A DNA stretch of 6,697 nt from Micavibrio sp. UBA2020 (GCA_002334985.1 DDBY01000111.1:1-6697); one strand, 5' to 3'. Positions 1-5,330 are shown, numbered from the stretch's first letter. The notes: generated from the sequence alone by a model not told the origin. A program made the numbers and translations.

Positions 1-128
1 ACCACCTCGCCGTCCATTTCAAGGATGAGGCGCAAAACACCGTGCGCCGCAGGGTGCTGCGGGCCGAAGTTGATGGTATAGGGCTTAATCTTCTCGCGCG
101 GGGCGATATCCATGTCCTCTGCGCTCAT
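1..128 (-). CDS. nuoD: NADH-quinone oxidoreductase subunit D, N-terminal fragment
   Basis: This is the 49-kDa subunit of respiratory complex I, which with NuoB forms the quinone-binding site in the peripheral arm on the cytoplasmic face of the inner membrane. Only the first 42 codons are present; the gene runs off the left edge. The visible protein contains the family's N-terminal stretch [18 protein letters not shown] (about residues 17-34), which is diagnostic for NuoD. The start ATG overlaps the nuoC stop by 4 bp (ATGA), and a strong Shine-Dalgarno GAGGAG lies 8 nt upstream inside the last codons of nuoC. Translational coupling to nuoC is therefore likely. NuoC and NuoD are separate proteins here, not the NuoCD fusion found in E. 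coli. Confidence 0.95.
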   Translation of the reverse strand, partial: MSAEDMDIAPREKIKPYTINFGPQHPAAHGVLRLILEMDGEV

Positions 129-778
129 GCCTTTTTCTCCTCAAGCGGTTTCAAATCCGCGCCGACTTTTTGCTTCACGGCTTTTTCGTCACCCGGCAGC
201 TGCATGGTCGTCATGCCTTCCCACGGGCTGGTGAAATCGAAATTGCGGAATTCCTGCGTCAGCTTCACAGGCTCGTACACCACGCGTTTTTGCGTTTCGT
301 CATAGCGCACTTCTACAAAACCCGTCAGCGGGAAGTCTTTGCGCAGCGGGTGACCTTCAAAACCGTAATCGGTGAGGATGCGGCGCATGTCGGGGTGGTC
401 GTTGAAGCGGATACCGTACATATCCCACACTTCGCGTTCAAACCAGTTCGCGCCGCTGAAGATGCCGCAAACGGAATCAACCGGCGTTTCCTCGTCCGTC
501 GTGACTTTGACGCGGATGCGGAAATTGTGTTTCAGGCTGAGCAGGTTATAAACCACCTCGAAACGCTCGTCGCGTTCGGGGTAATCCACGCCGCAAACGT
601 CCATCAACTGGCGGAAATCGCAGTTGGCGTCGTTGACAAGGAACGTCACAAAGCGGCGCAGGCTTTCGCGGCGCACGGTGAAAATCAGCTCCCCGCGTAT
701 CATTTCTTTTTTGAGGATGGCGGGCGTCATCGCCGCCTCGATATAATCCCCAAGACCTTCGACGTTTTCGACAGACAT
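125..778 (-). CDS. nuoC: NADH-quinone oxidoreductase subunit C (30-kDa subunit)
   Basis: This is the 30-kDa peripheral-arm subunit of complex I. It carries no cofactor and packs against NuoD and NuoB. The 217-residue protein has the usual alphaproteobacterial length. It carries the 30-kDa family signature at about residues 112-135: [14 protein letters not shown], followed by DHPDMRRIL and the glycine-rich [10 protein letters not shown] (141-150). The C-terminus after about residue 190 is charged and variable, as is normal. The ATG has a Shine-Dalgarno GAGG 8 nt upstream that overlaps the end of nuoB, and the gap to nuoB is only 5 nt. The stop codon overlaps the nuoD start. The gene is co-transcribed with nuoA, nuoB and nuoD, and nothing in it looks damaged. 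Confidence 0.97.
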   Translation of the reverse strand: MSVENVEGLGDYIEAAMTPAILKKEMIRGELIFTVRRESLRRFVTFLVNDANCDFRQLMDVCGVDYPERDERFEVVYNLLSLKHNFRIRVKVTTDEETPVDSVCGIFSGANWFEREVWDMYGIRFNDHPDMRRILTDYGFEGHPLRKDFPLTGFVEVRYDETQKRVVYEPVKLTQEFRNFDFTSPWEGMTTMQLPGDEKAVKQKVGADLKPLEEKKA

Positions 779-783
779 GTCTG

Positions 784-1329
784 TTACCTCACAAGGCGCG
801 AGCCTTCGCGCTGGATTTTTTTCTGGAGCTGCAGGATACCGTACACCAGCGCCTCTGCGGTCGGCGGGCAGCCCGGCACATAGATGTCAACCGGCACCAC
901 GCGGTCGCAACCGCGCACGACGGAATAGGAATAGTGATAGTACCCGCCCCCGTTGGCGCAGGAACCCATGGAAATCACCCAGCGCGGCTCTGCCATCTGG
1001 TCGTAAACCTTGCGCAGCGCGGGCGCCATTTTGTTGGTCAGCGTCCCTGCGACAATCATCACGTCGGACTGGCGCGGGCTCGGGCGCGGGATAACGCCGA
1101 AACGGTCAAGGTCATAGCGCGACATGTAGCTGTGAATCATTTCAACCGCGCAGCACGCCAGACCAAAGGTCATGGGCCAGAGCGAACCCGTGCGCGCCCA
1201 ATCGAGCAGGTTATCGACCTGCGATACGATAAAGCCCTTTGTCTGCAACTCTTCCGTCGCGGCGGTGATAAGCGCGTTTTGCGCGGCACCCGGCGGAATG
1301 GGCTGGCCGATTTTCATGTTGGTGTCCAT
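784..1329 (-). CDS. nuoB: NADH-quinone oxidoreductase subunit B (cluster N2 subunit)
   Basis: This subunit (PSST/20-kDa type) holds the terminal [4Fe-4S] cluster N2, which passes electrons to quinone. The 181-residue protein shows all four expected cysteine ligands: the tandem pair C59-C60 in [11 protein letters not shown]124 in GSCANGGG and C154 in PGCPP. The conserved RYDLDRFG (71-78) and [11 protein letters not shown] (85-95) segments are also present. The ATG was chosen because a Shine-Dalgarno GGGAG sits 7 nt upstream, within the last codons of nuoA. An in-frame ATG four codons later (MKIGQ) is an alternative. There are 4 nt between the nuoA stop and this start, so translation is probably coupled. 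The N-terminal ~35 residues are variable in the family and unremarkable here. Confidence 0.98.
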   Translation of the reverse strand: MDTNMKIGQPIPPGAAQNALITAATEELQTKGFIVSQVDNLLDWARTGSLWPMTFGLACCAVEMIHSYMSRYDLDRFGVIPRPSPRQSDVMIVAGTLTNKMAPALRKVYDQMAEPRWVISMGSCANGGGYYHYSYSVVRGCDRVVPVDIYVPGCPPTAEALVYGILQLQKKIQREGSRLVR

Positions 1330-1333
1330 GCGA

Positions 1334-1705
1334 TTACTCCCAATCGAGGGCGCCTTTGCGCCACTCGTAAATAAAGCCCACAGTCAAAACGCCGAGGAAA
1401 AGCATCATCGACCAGAAACCGTACACGCCGATTTCACCCAGCGTAATCGCCCACGGAAACAGGAAGGCGATTTCAAGGTCGAAGATGATGAACAAAATGG
1501 CGACCAGATAAAAACGCACGTCGAACTTGCTGCGCGCATCGCCGAAGGGCTCGAAGCCGCATTCATACGGCGAAATCTTTTCACTGTCCGGATTTTGACG
1601 CGCGACGAGGAACGATGCCAATACCATCACGATGGCAAGCCCCATGGCGATGCCCAGAAAGATGACAATCGGCAAATAGTCGCTGAGAATGTTGGTCGCA
1701 ATCAT
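1334..1705 (-). CDS. nuoA: NADH-quinone oxidoreductase subunit A
   Basis: This is a small membrane subunit of complex I near the junction of the membrane and peripheral arms. The 123-residue product has three predicted membrane helices, at about 11-34, 66-86 and 93-113. The conserved cytoplasmic loop [17 protein letters not shown] (46-62) and the motif [11 protein letters not shown] (72-82) identify the family. I chose the ATG at 1705, giving [10 protein letters not shown], because AAGGGAAG lies 8 nt upstream and the resulting length is typical. An in-frame ATG at 1735 would add ten charged residues and lacks a well-placed ribosome site. This is the first gene of the nuo operon in the window, with a candidate promoter about 80 nt upstream. 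Its last codons contain the nuoB Shine-Dalgarno. Confidence 0.96.
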   Translation of the reverse strand: MIATNILSDYLPIVIFLGIAMGLAIVMVLASFLVARQNPDSEKISPYECGFEPFGDARSKFDVRFYLVAILFIIFDLEIAFLFPWAITLGEIGVYGFWSMMLFLGVLTVGFIYEWRKGALDWE

Positions 1706-1783
1706 GTCGCGCGCTTCCCTTAAAGACGGAGCCATACCCGTGATATGAACCGTCCGCTGCGGGCGGGAATCACTGGCGAAACA

Positions 1784-1812
1784 ATATTACGCCTGTCCAT
1801 GACAGGGTTAAA
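1784..1812 (-). promoter_or_regulatory. candidate nuoA promoter with a palindrome in the spacer
   Basis: Read on the minus strand, a weak -35 (TTTAAC, 1812-1807) and a -10 (TAATAT, 1789-1784) are separated by 17 bp. The spacer is almost wholly filled by the inverted repeat CCTGTC-N3-GACAGG (1792-1806). Transcription would start near 1777, leaving a leader of about 70 nt before nuoA. The -35 match is poor, so either an activator-dependent or repressed promoter or a chance arrangement is possible. Confidence 0.35.
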
Positions 1813-1828
1813 GAGCTTTTAGCTCTTT
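1810..1828 (-). terminator. hairpin between tRNA-Asp and nuoA, possible weak terminator
   Basis: AAAGAGCT (1810-1817) and AGCTCTTT (1821-1828) form a perfect 8-bp stem with a 3-nt loop. On the minus strand the stem ends in CUCUUU followed by AA, so the U tract is short and partly inside the stem. It could end tRNA-Asp transcripts before the nuo operon. It lies directly upstream of the candidate nuoA -35, so a regulatory role is also possible. Confidence 0.35.
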
Positions 1829-1866
1829 TATGTTTGAAAAAAAAGGGTTTTTCAGGATTATTTTGA

Positions 1867-1902
1867 ACACCGGTCACGACGGTGTGAAATCCCCGGTCGG
1901 GG
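1867..1902 (-). other. two small hairpins just downstream of tRNA-Asp
   Basis: Just past the tRNA 3' end (minus strand) lies CCCC-N4-GGGG (1891-1902), followed by ACACCG-N7-CGGTGT (1867-1885). Neither is followed by a convincing U run; the nearest is an 8-nt T run at 1844-1837 in the transcript sense. They probably help 3' processing or termination of the tRNA-Asp transcript, but the sequence does not decide between these. Confidence 0.35.
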
Positions 1903-1909
1903 AAGAGAA

Positions 1910-1986
1910 TGGCGCGAGTGACGGGACTTGAACCCGCGGCCTCATGCGTGACAGGCATGCGCTCTAACCAACTGAGCTACACCCGC
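1910..1986 (-). tRNA. tRNA-Asp (anticodon GTC)
   Basis: A complete 77-nt cloverleaf can be folded. The acceptor stem is GCGGGTG with CACTCGC (one G-U pair). The D arm is GCTC/GAGC. The anticodon stem CATGC/GCATG closes the loop CTGTCAC, giving anticodon GTC. The T arm GCGGG/CCCGT carries loop TTCAAGT. The discriminator is G, as expected for tRNA-Asp, and CCA is encoded in the DNA. It lies between the metal-efflux gene and nuoA and has its own candidate promoter. Confidence 0.97.
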
Positions 1987-2008
1987 AATTCTCTTGCAGT
2001 CAGGACGT

Positions 2009-2039
2009 ATTTAATGACGTTTTTTATGGGCTGTGTCAA
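2009..2039 (-). promoter_or_regulatory. candidate promoter of tRNA-Asp
   Basis: On the minus strand a perfect -35 TTGACA (2039-2034) is followed 19 bp later by TTAAAT (2014-2009), a 4/6 match to the -10 consensus. Initiation near 2002 would leave a leader of about 15 nt before the mature tRNA. The spacer is longer than ideal and the exact -10 is uncertain, but the -35 is convincing. Confidence 0.5.
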
Positions 2040-2098
2040 CGGAATAAATCGACATAAACCGTTTTTCTTATGCGCAGGGTTTAGAGTGTTATATGAAT

Positions 2099-2117
2099 GA
2101 TTTTATTCAATAAAATC
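2099..2117. terminator. AT-rich palindrome after the metal-efflux gene
   Basis: GATTTTAT (2099-2106) and ATAAAATC (2110-2117) form a perfect 8-bp stem with a 3-nt loop, 12 nt beyond the stop codon of the cation efflux gene. The stem is A/T-rich with no GC core, so it would be a weak intrinsic terminator. Its position suggests a 3'-end role. Confidence 0.3.
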
Positions 2118-2128
2118 AAAAATACAGT

Positions 2129-3160
2129 TTAAACGACATCCGCGGGCGCCAGTTTGCAACCCTCTTTTGCATTGCCGATTTCAATCTGAATCGTCGGATG
2201 GTGAATCTGAAAGCGCGTTTGCAGTTCCGCCGCGACCATTTGCAAAAAGCCGTCGTCCGCCACAGCATCAGGACGCAGCAGGTGAACCGTCAGGGCGTTT
2301 TCCGTCGTGCTGAGCGCCCAAATATGCAAATCATGCACCTCCGTTACTCCCGGCAGCCCTGCGAGCCATGCCTTGACCGCGGCATGGTCAATCTGCGGCG
2401 GTACGCCCGCCAGCGACAGGTGCAGCGATTCCCGCGCCAATCCCCATGTGCTCCAAAGAATAACGGCCGCAATCAGCAAACTGATAACAGGGTCAACCCA
2501 GAACCAACCCGTCCCCATAATCACCAAGGCCGCAATCACAACACCCAGCGACACCGCGGCATCCGCCGCCATGTGCAGAAATGCGCCGCGGATATTGATG
2601 TCGTCTTTTTGACCGTGCCAGAACAGCATCGCGGTTGCGCCGTTGATGAAAATCCCCGCAAGCGCAACCCAAACCACCGTCATGCTGGCCATCTCTGCCG
2701 GCTTCATGAAGCGGTGCACCGCTTCAATCACAATCGCGCCGACGACAACAAACAAAAGCGCCGCATTGGTCAGCGCGGCCAGAATAGTCGCGCTGCGAAA
2801 GCCGTAAGTGCGCCGCGCCGTTGGCAGCAATCGCGCCAGCCACGCCCCGCCCCACGCCAGCAAAAGCCCGACCACATCGGAAAAATTGTGAATAGCATCC
2901 GCAATCAGTGCCAGCGAATTCGAAATGAAGCCGAAAGTAAGCTCCAGCACCACAAACAGCATATTGATGCCCGCGCCAATCGCAAAGCGGCGGTCGAAAT
3001 TCTTGGGCACATGGTGATGATGGCCGTGATGACCATGACCGTGATGGTGGCCATGATGATGCGCGTGGCCATGCGCGTGATGATGATGGCTGCAACCGCT
3101 GCCATGCTCATGCGTATGCCCGTGTTCATTTTCGTCATGTGTATGATGATGTGCTGTCAT
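2129..3160 (-). CDS. cation diffusion facilitator transporter, CzcD/ZitB-like, with His-rich N-terminus
   Basis: This is a proton-coupled divalent metal efflux pump of the inner membrane, most likely for Zn(II), possibly also Co, Cd or Ni. The 343-residue protein starts with a cytoplasmic tail in which 27 of the first 50 residues are histidine. About six membrane helices follow between residues 58 and 240. The metal site of the family is visible as H91-x3-D95 (ADAIHNFSD) in helix 2 and H196-x3-D200 (HMAAD) in helix 5. The conserved RRTYGFRSATILAAL (116-130) and a C-terminal cytoplasmic domain with VHDLHIWALST (275-285) complete it. The frame is open to a TTG at 3196, but the ATG at 3160 gives the usual N-terminus; its ribosome site (GGGGA, 12 nt upstream) is weak. 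Paired palindromes upstream suggest metal-responsive control. Substrate is inferred from the family only. Confidence 0.93.
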   Translation of the reverse strand: MTAHHHTHDENEHGHTHEHGSGCSHHHHAHGHAHHHGHHHGHGHHGHHHHVPKNFDRRFAIGAGINMLFVVLELTFGFISNSLALIADAIHNFSDVVGLLLAWGGAWLARLLPTARRTYGFRSATILAALTNAALLFVVVGAIVIEAVHRFMKPAEMASMTVVWVALAGIFINGATAMLFWHGQKDDINIRGAFLHMAADAAVSLGVVIAALVIMGTGWFWVDPVISLLIAAVILWSTWGLARESLHLSLAGVPPQIDHAAVKAWLAGLPGVTEVHDLHIWALSTTENALTVHLLRPDAVADDGFLQMVAAELQTRFQIHHPTIQIEIGNAKEGCKLAPADVV

Positions 3161-3245
3161 GCAAAGAGCATATCCCCGCAGCACACGCCTAGGCAAAGCG
3201 TTTCGAGCATTTTCGCCGTTGAAACTGACGTTTTATTGGCGTTTT

Positions 3246-3282
3246 CGTTACACTATAACGCCGCAGCCGTTACAAGGTAACA
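3246..3282 (-). promoter_or_regulatory. paired palindromes and -10 box upstream of the cation efflux gene
   Basis: There are two 15-bp inverted repeats of the same form: CGTTA-N5-TAACG (3246-3260, perfect) and CGTTA-N5-TAACA (3268-3282, one mismatch). Their centres are 22 bp apart, about two helical turns. On the minus strand a -10-like TATAGT (3257-3252) lies inside the first one. No good -35 stands 17 bp upstream of it, although TTGTTA lies 20 bp upstream. This looks like an operator pair for a dimeric regulator controlling the metal pump. No regulator gene is in the window. Confidence 0.45.
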
Positions 3283-3302
3283 ATACAAAGCGCAGAGCTG
3301 TC

Positions 3303-3629
3303 ACTCGAACCACGCGCGGCTCTGCCGCGCTAAATATAAACTCAGCGGGGGCTTCGTGCCCCTCTTTGTAAAGCTGCGATGTTGGGAAAAGATGGTGGGC
3401 GCTGAGGAACTCGAACCACGCGCGGCTCTGCCGCGCTAAATATAAATTCAGCGGGGGCTTCGTGCCCCTCTTTGTAAAACGGCGATGTCGGGAAAAGATG
3501 GTGGGCGCTGAGGGACTCGAACCACGCGCGGCTCTGCCGCGCTAAATATAAATTTAGCGGGGGCTTCGTGCCCCTCTTTGTAAAACTGCGATGTCGGGAA
3601 AAGATGGTGGGCGCTGAGGGACTCGAACC
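3303..3629 (-). repeat. tandem array of 106-bp units derived from the 3' end of tRNA-Val
   Basis: About 3.1 direct copies of a 106-bp unit lie head to tail: 3303-3408, 3409-3514, 3515-3620, plus 9 bp that lie inside the tRNA gene. In the tRNA sense each unit begins with the final 25 nt of tRNA-Val, including CCA (copies at 3605-3629, 3499-3523 and 3393-3417, and a 9-nt remnant at 3303-3311). Three hairpins follow: GGGGC-N5-GCCCC, GCTAAAT-N4-ATTTAGC and GCGGC-N3-GCCGC. Copies differ at 2 to 5 positions of 106. The unit length is not a multiple of three and no protein is credible. The array fills the space between tRNA-Val and the efflux gene. It resembles the repeats behind E. coli tyrT in arrangement, not in sequence. 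Confidence 0.93.
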
Positions 3630-3680
3630 CCCGACACCCTCGGTGTAAACGAGGTGCTCTACCAACTGAGCTAAGCGCCC
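3605..3680 (-). tRNA. tRNA-Val (anticodon TAC)
   Basis: A complete 76-nt cloverleaf can be folded. The acceptor stem is GGGCGCT with AGCGCCC. The D arm is GCTC/GAGC. The anticodon stem CCTCG/CGAGG holds loop TTTACAC, giving anticodon TAC. The T arm is GGGGG/CCCTC with loop TTCGAGT. The discriminator is A and CCA is encoded. Its last 25 nt recur in the tandem array immediately downstream. A 5-bp hairpin (GTCCG-N4-CGGAC, 3681-3694) abuts the mature 5' end and may assist RNase P processing. Confidence 0.97.
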
Positions 3681-3702
3681 GTCCGTAATCGGACAGGCCA
3701 TA

Positions 3703-3731
3703 GGGATATAAAATTGCCGAAATACTGTCAA
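3703..3731 (-). promoter_or_regulatory. promoter of tRNA-Val
   Basis: On the minus strand a perfect -35 TTGACA (3731-3726) is followed after 17 bp by TATCCC (3708-3703). The overlapping TATATC (3710-3705), at 15 bp, is an alternative -10. Initiation near 3697 would leave a leader of about 15-17 nt consisting mostly of the hairpin that abuts the tRNA. Confidence 0.6.
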
Positions 3732-3759
3732 GCCGGATTTATAGCGCTTTTTAAGCCCC

Positions 3760-3788
3760 AAGCCCTGCCGCCGCAGGGCTTTATTGTT
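3760..3788 (+). terminator. hairpin with U-rich tail between tRNA-Val and the exported protein gene
   Basis: AAGCCCTGC (3760-3768) and GCAGGGCTT (3773-3781) form a perfect 9-bp stem with loop CGCC. On the plus strand it is followed by TATTGTTG, a moderate U-rich tail. No plus-strand gene lies close upstream, so it may block stray transcription coming from the tRNA region, or it may insulate the tRNA promoter. On the minus strand it lacks a proper U run. Confidence 0.5.
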
Positions 3789-3827
3789 GAATTTTCATTT
3801 AAAAACGGGCATTTAGCTGTCTATATC

Positions 3828-3867
3828 GTCAAAAATATTTTGACATAAAATAAAATCTTTATAAGAT
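3828..3867 (+). promoter_or_regulatory. promoter of the small exported protein, with an overlapping palindrome
   Basis: A perfect -35 TTGACA (3840-3845) and a -10 TAAGAT (3862-3867) are separated by 16 bp. Initiation near 3874 leaves a leader of about 30 nt. The inverted repeat GTCAAAA-N3-TTTTGAC (3828-3844) covers all but the last base of the -35 box, the typical position of a repressor site. The region is strongly A/T-rich compared with its neighbours. Confidence 0.55.
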
Positions 3868-3903
3868 GCCCCCATCACCCGATTTAAAACCAGCAGGAAC
3901 CCG

Positions 3904-4242
3904 ATGAAAAAGACCGTTGCCGCGATTGCCGCCCTCACCCTTTCCGCCGCTTTTGGCGCCGCCGCCGTCTATGGCCTCAAGGACAAGGAATTCAAAACCC
4001 CCATGGCCGCGCCGGAAGATGCGCAGGTCATGCTCTGCGTCGATACAGAGGCGAAGGCCGTGCATACCATCAGCACTGGCGAAGCGGTTGTCGTGCGCAA
4101 AATTTTCGACGGCAAGCAATGGGAATTCACCGACATGGTGACGCAGCAGAAAAAACGCATCAACCCCGACAACGTCGCGAACATGACCTGCGCCACTGTC
4201 GATTACCCCATCAAGCCTGGCAAGCGCGCATTTGGCGGATAA
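3904..4242 (+). CDS. small exported protein of unknown function
   Basis: This 112-residue protein is not one I recognise. Its first ~21 residues are a textbook Sec signal peptide: MKK, a hydrophobic alanine/leucine core, then small residues (AFGAAA) offering cleavage near residues 19-22. The mature part is about 90 residues, soluble, with no membrane helix and no lipobox cysteine. It has exactly two cysteines, C45 (VMLCVD) and C96 (NMTCAT), which could form a periplasmic disulfide. The ATG has AGGA 5 nt upstream and a clear promoter. It is the only plus-strand gene in the window and converges on the hydrolase gene, sharing its terminator. Coding is supported by signal peptide, promoter, ribosome site and terminator together. 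The role, possibly a small periplasmic domain, is unknown. Confidence 0.82.
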   Translation: MKKTVAAIAALTLSAAFGAAAVYGLKDKEFKTPMAAPEDAQVMLCVDTEAKAVHTISTGEAVVVRKIFDGKQWEFTDMVTQQKKRINPDNVANMTCATVDYPIKPGKRAFGG

Positions 4243-4264
4243 TTTCCACACGCGTCGTGAACAC

Positions 4265-4296
4265 AAAAAGCCGGCCGCATGCGTGCCGGCTTTTTT
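4265..4296. terminator. strong bidirectional terminator between convergent genes
   Basis: AAAAAGCCGGC (4265-4275) and GCCGGCTTTTT (4285-4295) form a perfect 11-bp stem, with a 9-nt loop that itself contains the palindrome CGCATGCG. On the plus strand it ends in six T; on the minus strand in TTTTTGTGT. It therefore serves both the exported-protein gene and the convergent hydrolase gene. Confidence 0.93.
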
Positions 4297-4307
4297 GTTT
4301 CTGCGAT

Positions 4308-5294
4308 TTACCTTTTGGGTTTGTTAAGAATGTCGGACAGCAGCGGGCGGTGGCCTGCCACGCGCTCTATCACCGTATTGGCTTCGAACGCCTTCGCCTC
4401 GCTATTGCCGTTCAGCGACGGCACGGACATTTCAACGCGGTGCAGCGTACCGATGCCGCGGTCGGCGGGTGTGACCGCCTGCCCCGCGACGCCATAGGCA
4501 TAGTTCTCGCCGACATCGCGCTGGCGTATCCACGGCAAAATCAGGCTGTTCCAGATATTCGCATGTTTGCTGCGGATATTGACGGCGGAGGCATCCAGCC
4601 GCGCCACGACGTCGTGCGCCTCCACATGCGTGCCTGTGATATGTTCGAAATTCCGCGACAGGCGGCGGATAAGCCCGCCATGCACGGGGCGCGGCTCCAC
4701 CAATACCGTTTTATATCCGTCAAGCGCCATCATCTGTGCCGCCGTACAGCCCATGGAATGCGCGCCGATAACCGGCTTGCCTTGCACATCAAGCGGCGCA
4801 CCGTCCGCGCCCTTGAAATCGCCACCCGCGATTTTGCTTTCTACCTGTTTTGCGTAGGCGTAAAGCGCCGCGGATTGCCCGCGCATGCCGCCCAGCGCCA
4901 TCTGCTGCAAATCCATAAACGTATCGCCGATGTTGTCATCGCTTTCGAGCCCCGGCATAGCAATCATCACGCGCTTGCTGTCTTTGTGATACAGCGCGAT
5001 GAAATGCGCGCCATGCAGCGGCTTGTCCGTATTACCCGCATCGCGCCGCTTGTCGGAGAGGCTGTCAATCACCACCCACGGGCTGTCAGGCCGGCCAAAG
5101 GCATGTTCCATCGCCGCGCCCATGTTGAAGCTGTTTTTGGCGCGCAGGTTGAAATTGTAATTCAGGTGGTCTTTAACTTCGCTTCCTTGCGCACCGATGT
5201 AATAGGCCGCGTAAATGCCAATCAAGGCATCGCGCAGCGGAATGCCGGCCGCCTCTGCGTTCGCATGGAATGTCAGGCCGTCCGATGCCGTCAT
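4308..5294 (-). CDS. alpha/beta-hydrolase fold protein, lipase class 3-like
   Basis: This is a 328-residue predicted serine hydrolase. The nucleophile elbow is GAHSMG at 177-182 (Ser180), preceded by the hydrophobic strand PVI and followed by a small-residue helix (CTAAQMMAL). The stretch HDVVARLD (227-234) resembles the acid-bearing loop of class 3 lipases (Asp228 the likely acid), and H285 (GTLHRVEMS) is a candidate third triad member. Both assignments are inferred. RVMIAMPGLESDDNIGD (108-124) also fits a lipase-type core. There is no signal peptide or membrane helix, so it is probably cytoplasmic or exported by another route. The ATG at 5294 has AAAGGA 5 nt upstream; the frame is open to a TTG at 5345, but that would place the promoter inside the gene. 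Substrate unknown: a lipid or other ester. Confidence 0.8.
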   Translation of the reverse strand: MTASDGLTFHANAEAAGIPLRDALIGIYAAYYIGAQGSEVKDHLNYNFNLRAKNSFNMGAAMEHAFGRPDSPWVVIDSLSDKRRDAGNTDKPLHGAHFIALYHKDSKRVMIAMPGLESDDNIGDTFMDLQQMALGGMRGQSAALYAYAKQVESKIAGGDFKGADGAPLDVQGKPVIGAHSMGCTAAQMMALDGYKTVLVEPRPVHGGLIRRLSRNFEHITGTHVEAHDVVARLDASAVNIRSKHANIWNSLILPWIRQRDVGENYAYGVAGQAVTPADRGIGTLHRVEMSVPSLNGNSEAKAFEANTVIERVAGHRPLLSDILNKPKR

Positions 5295-5321
5295 CCGCGT
5301 CCTTTCATGGGATACAACCGG

Positions 5322-5330
5322 ATTATACCA
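5322..5330 (-). promoter_or_regulatory. extended -10 promoter of the hydrolase gene
   Basis: On the minus strand TGGTATAAT (5330-5322) combines a perfect -10 TATAAT with the upstream TG of extended -10 promoters. No consensus -35 stands at the right distance, as is usual for this class. Initiation near 5315 gives a leader of about 20 nt containing the ribosome site. This supports the start at 5294. Confidence 0.6.

Noticed and set aside
170..883. Plus-strand frame opposite nuoC
   Set aside because: It is antisense to a clear nuoC with full family signature and operon context, and no ribosome site was seen.
1770..1958. Minus-strand 62-codon frame through tRNA-Asp
   Set aside because: It reads through the tRNA and the hairpins after it, with no ribosome site or family resemblance. 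It is a tRNA translation artefact.
2198..3280. Long plus-strand frame (360 codons) opposite the efflux gene
   Set aside because: It is the antisense shadow of the efflux gene. Its methionine-rich stretch is just the reverse of the histidine codons, and it has no recognisable domain or start signals.
3341..3366. Repeat-unit hairpins (GGGGC-N5-GCCCC) as plus-strand intrinsic terminators
   Set aside because: The tail TCTTTGT is a poor U tract and no plus-strand gene lies upstream. The hairpin is better explained as part of the repeated tRNA-sense unit.
3303..3629. CRISPR array
   Set aside because: The 106-bp units are contiguous and nearly identical, with no unique spacers. The repeated segment is tRNA-derived, and no cas gene is nearby.
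3342..3761. Minus-strand 139-codon open frame across tRNA-Val and the repeat array
   Set aside because: It translates the tRNA itself (the familiar RLAQLVEHL-type artefact) and then the non-coding repeats. The 106-bp period shifts the frame in every copy, and there is no ribosome site.
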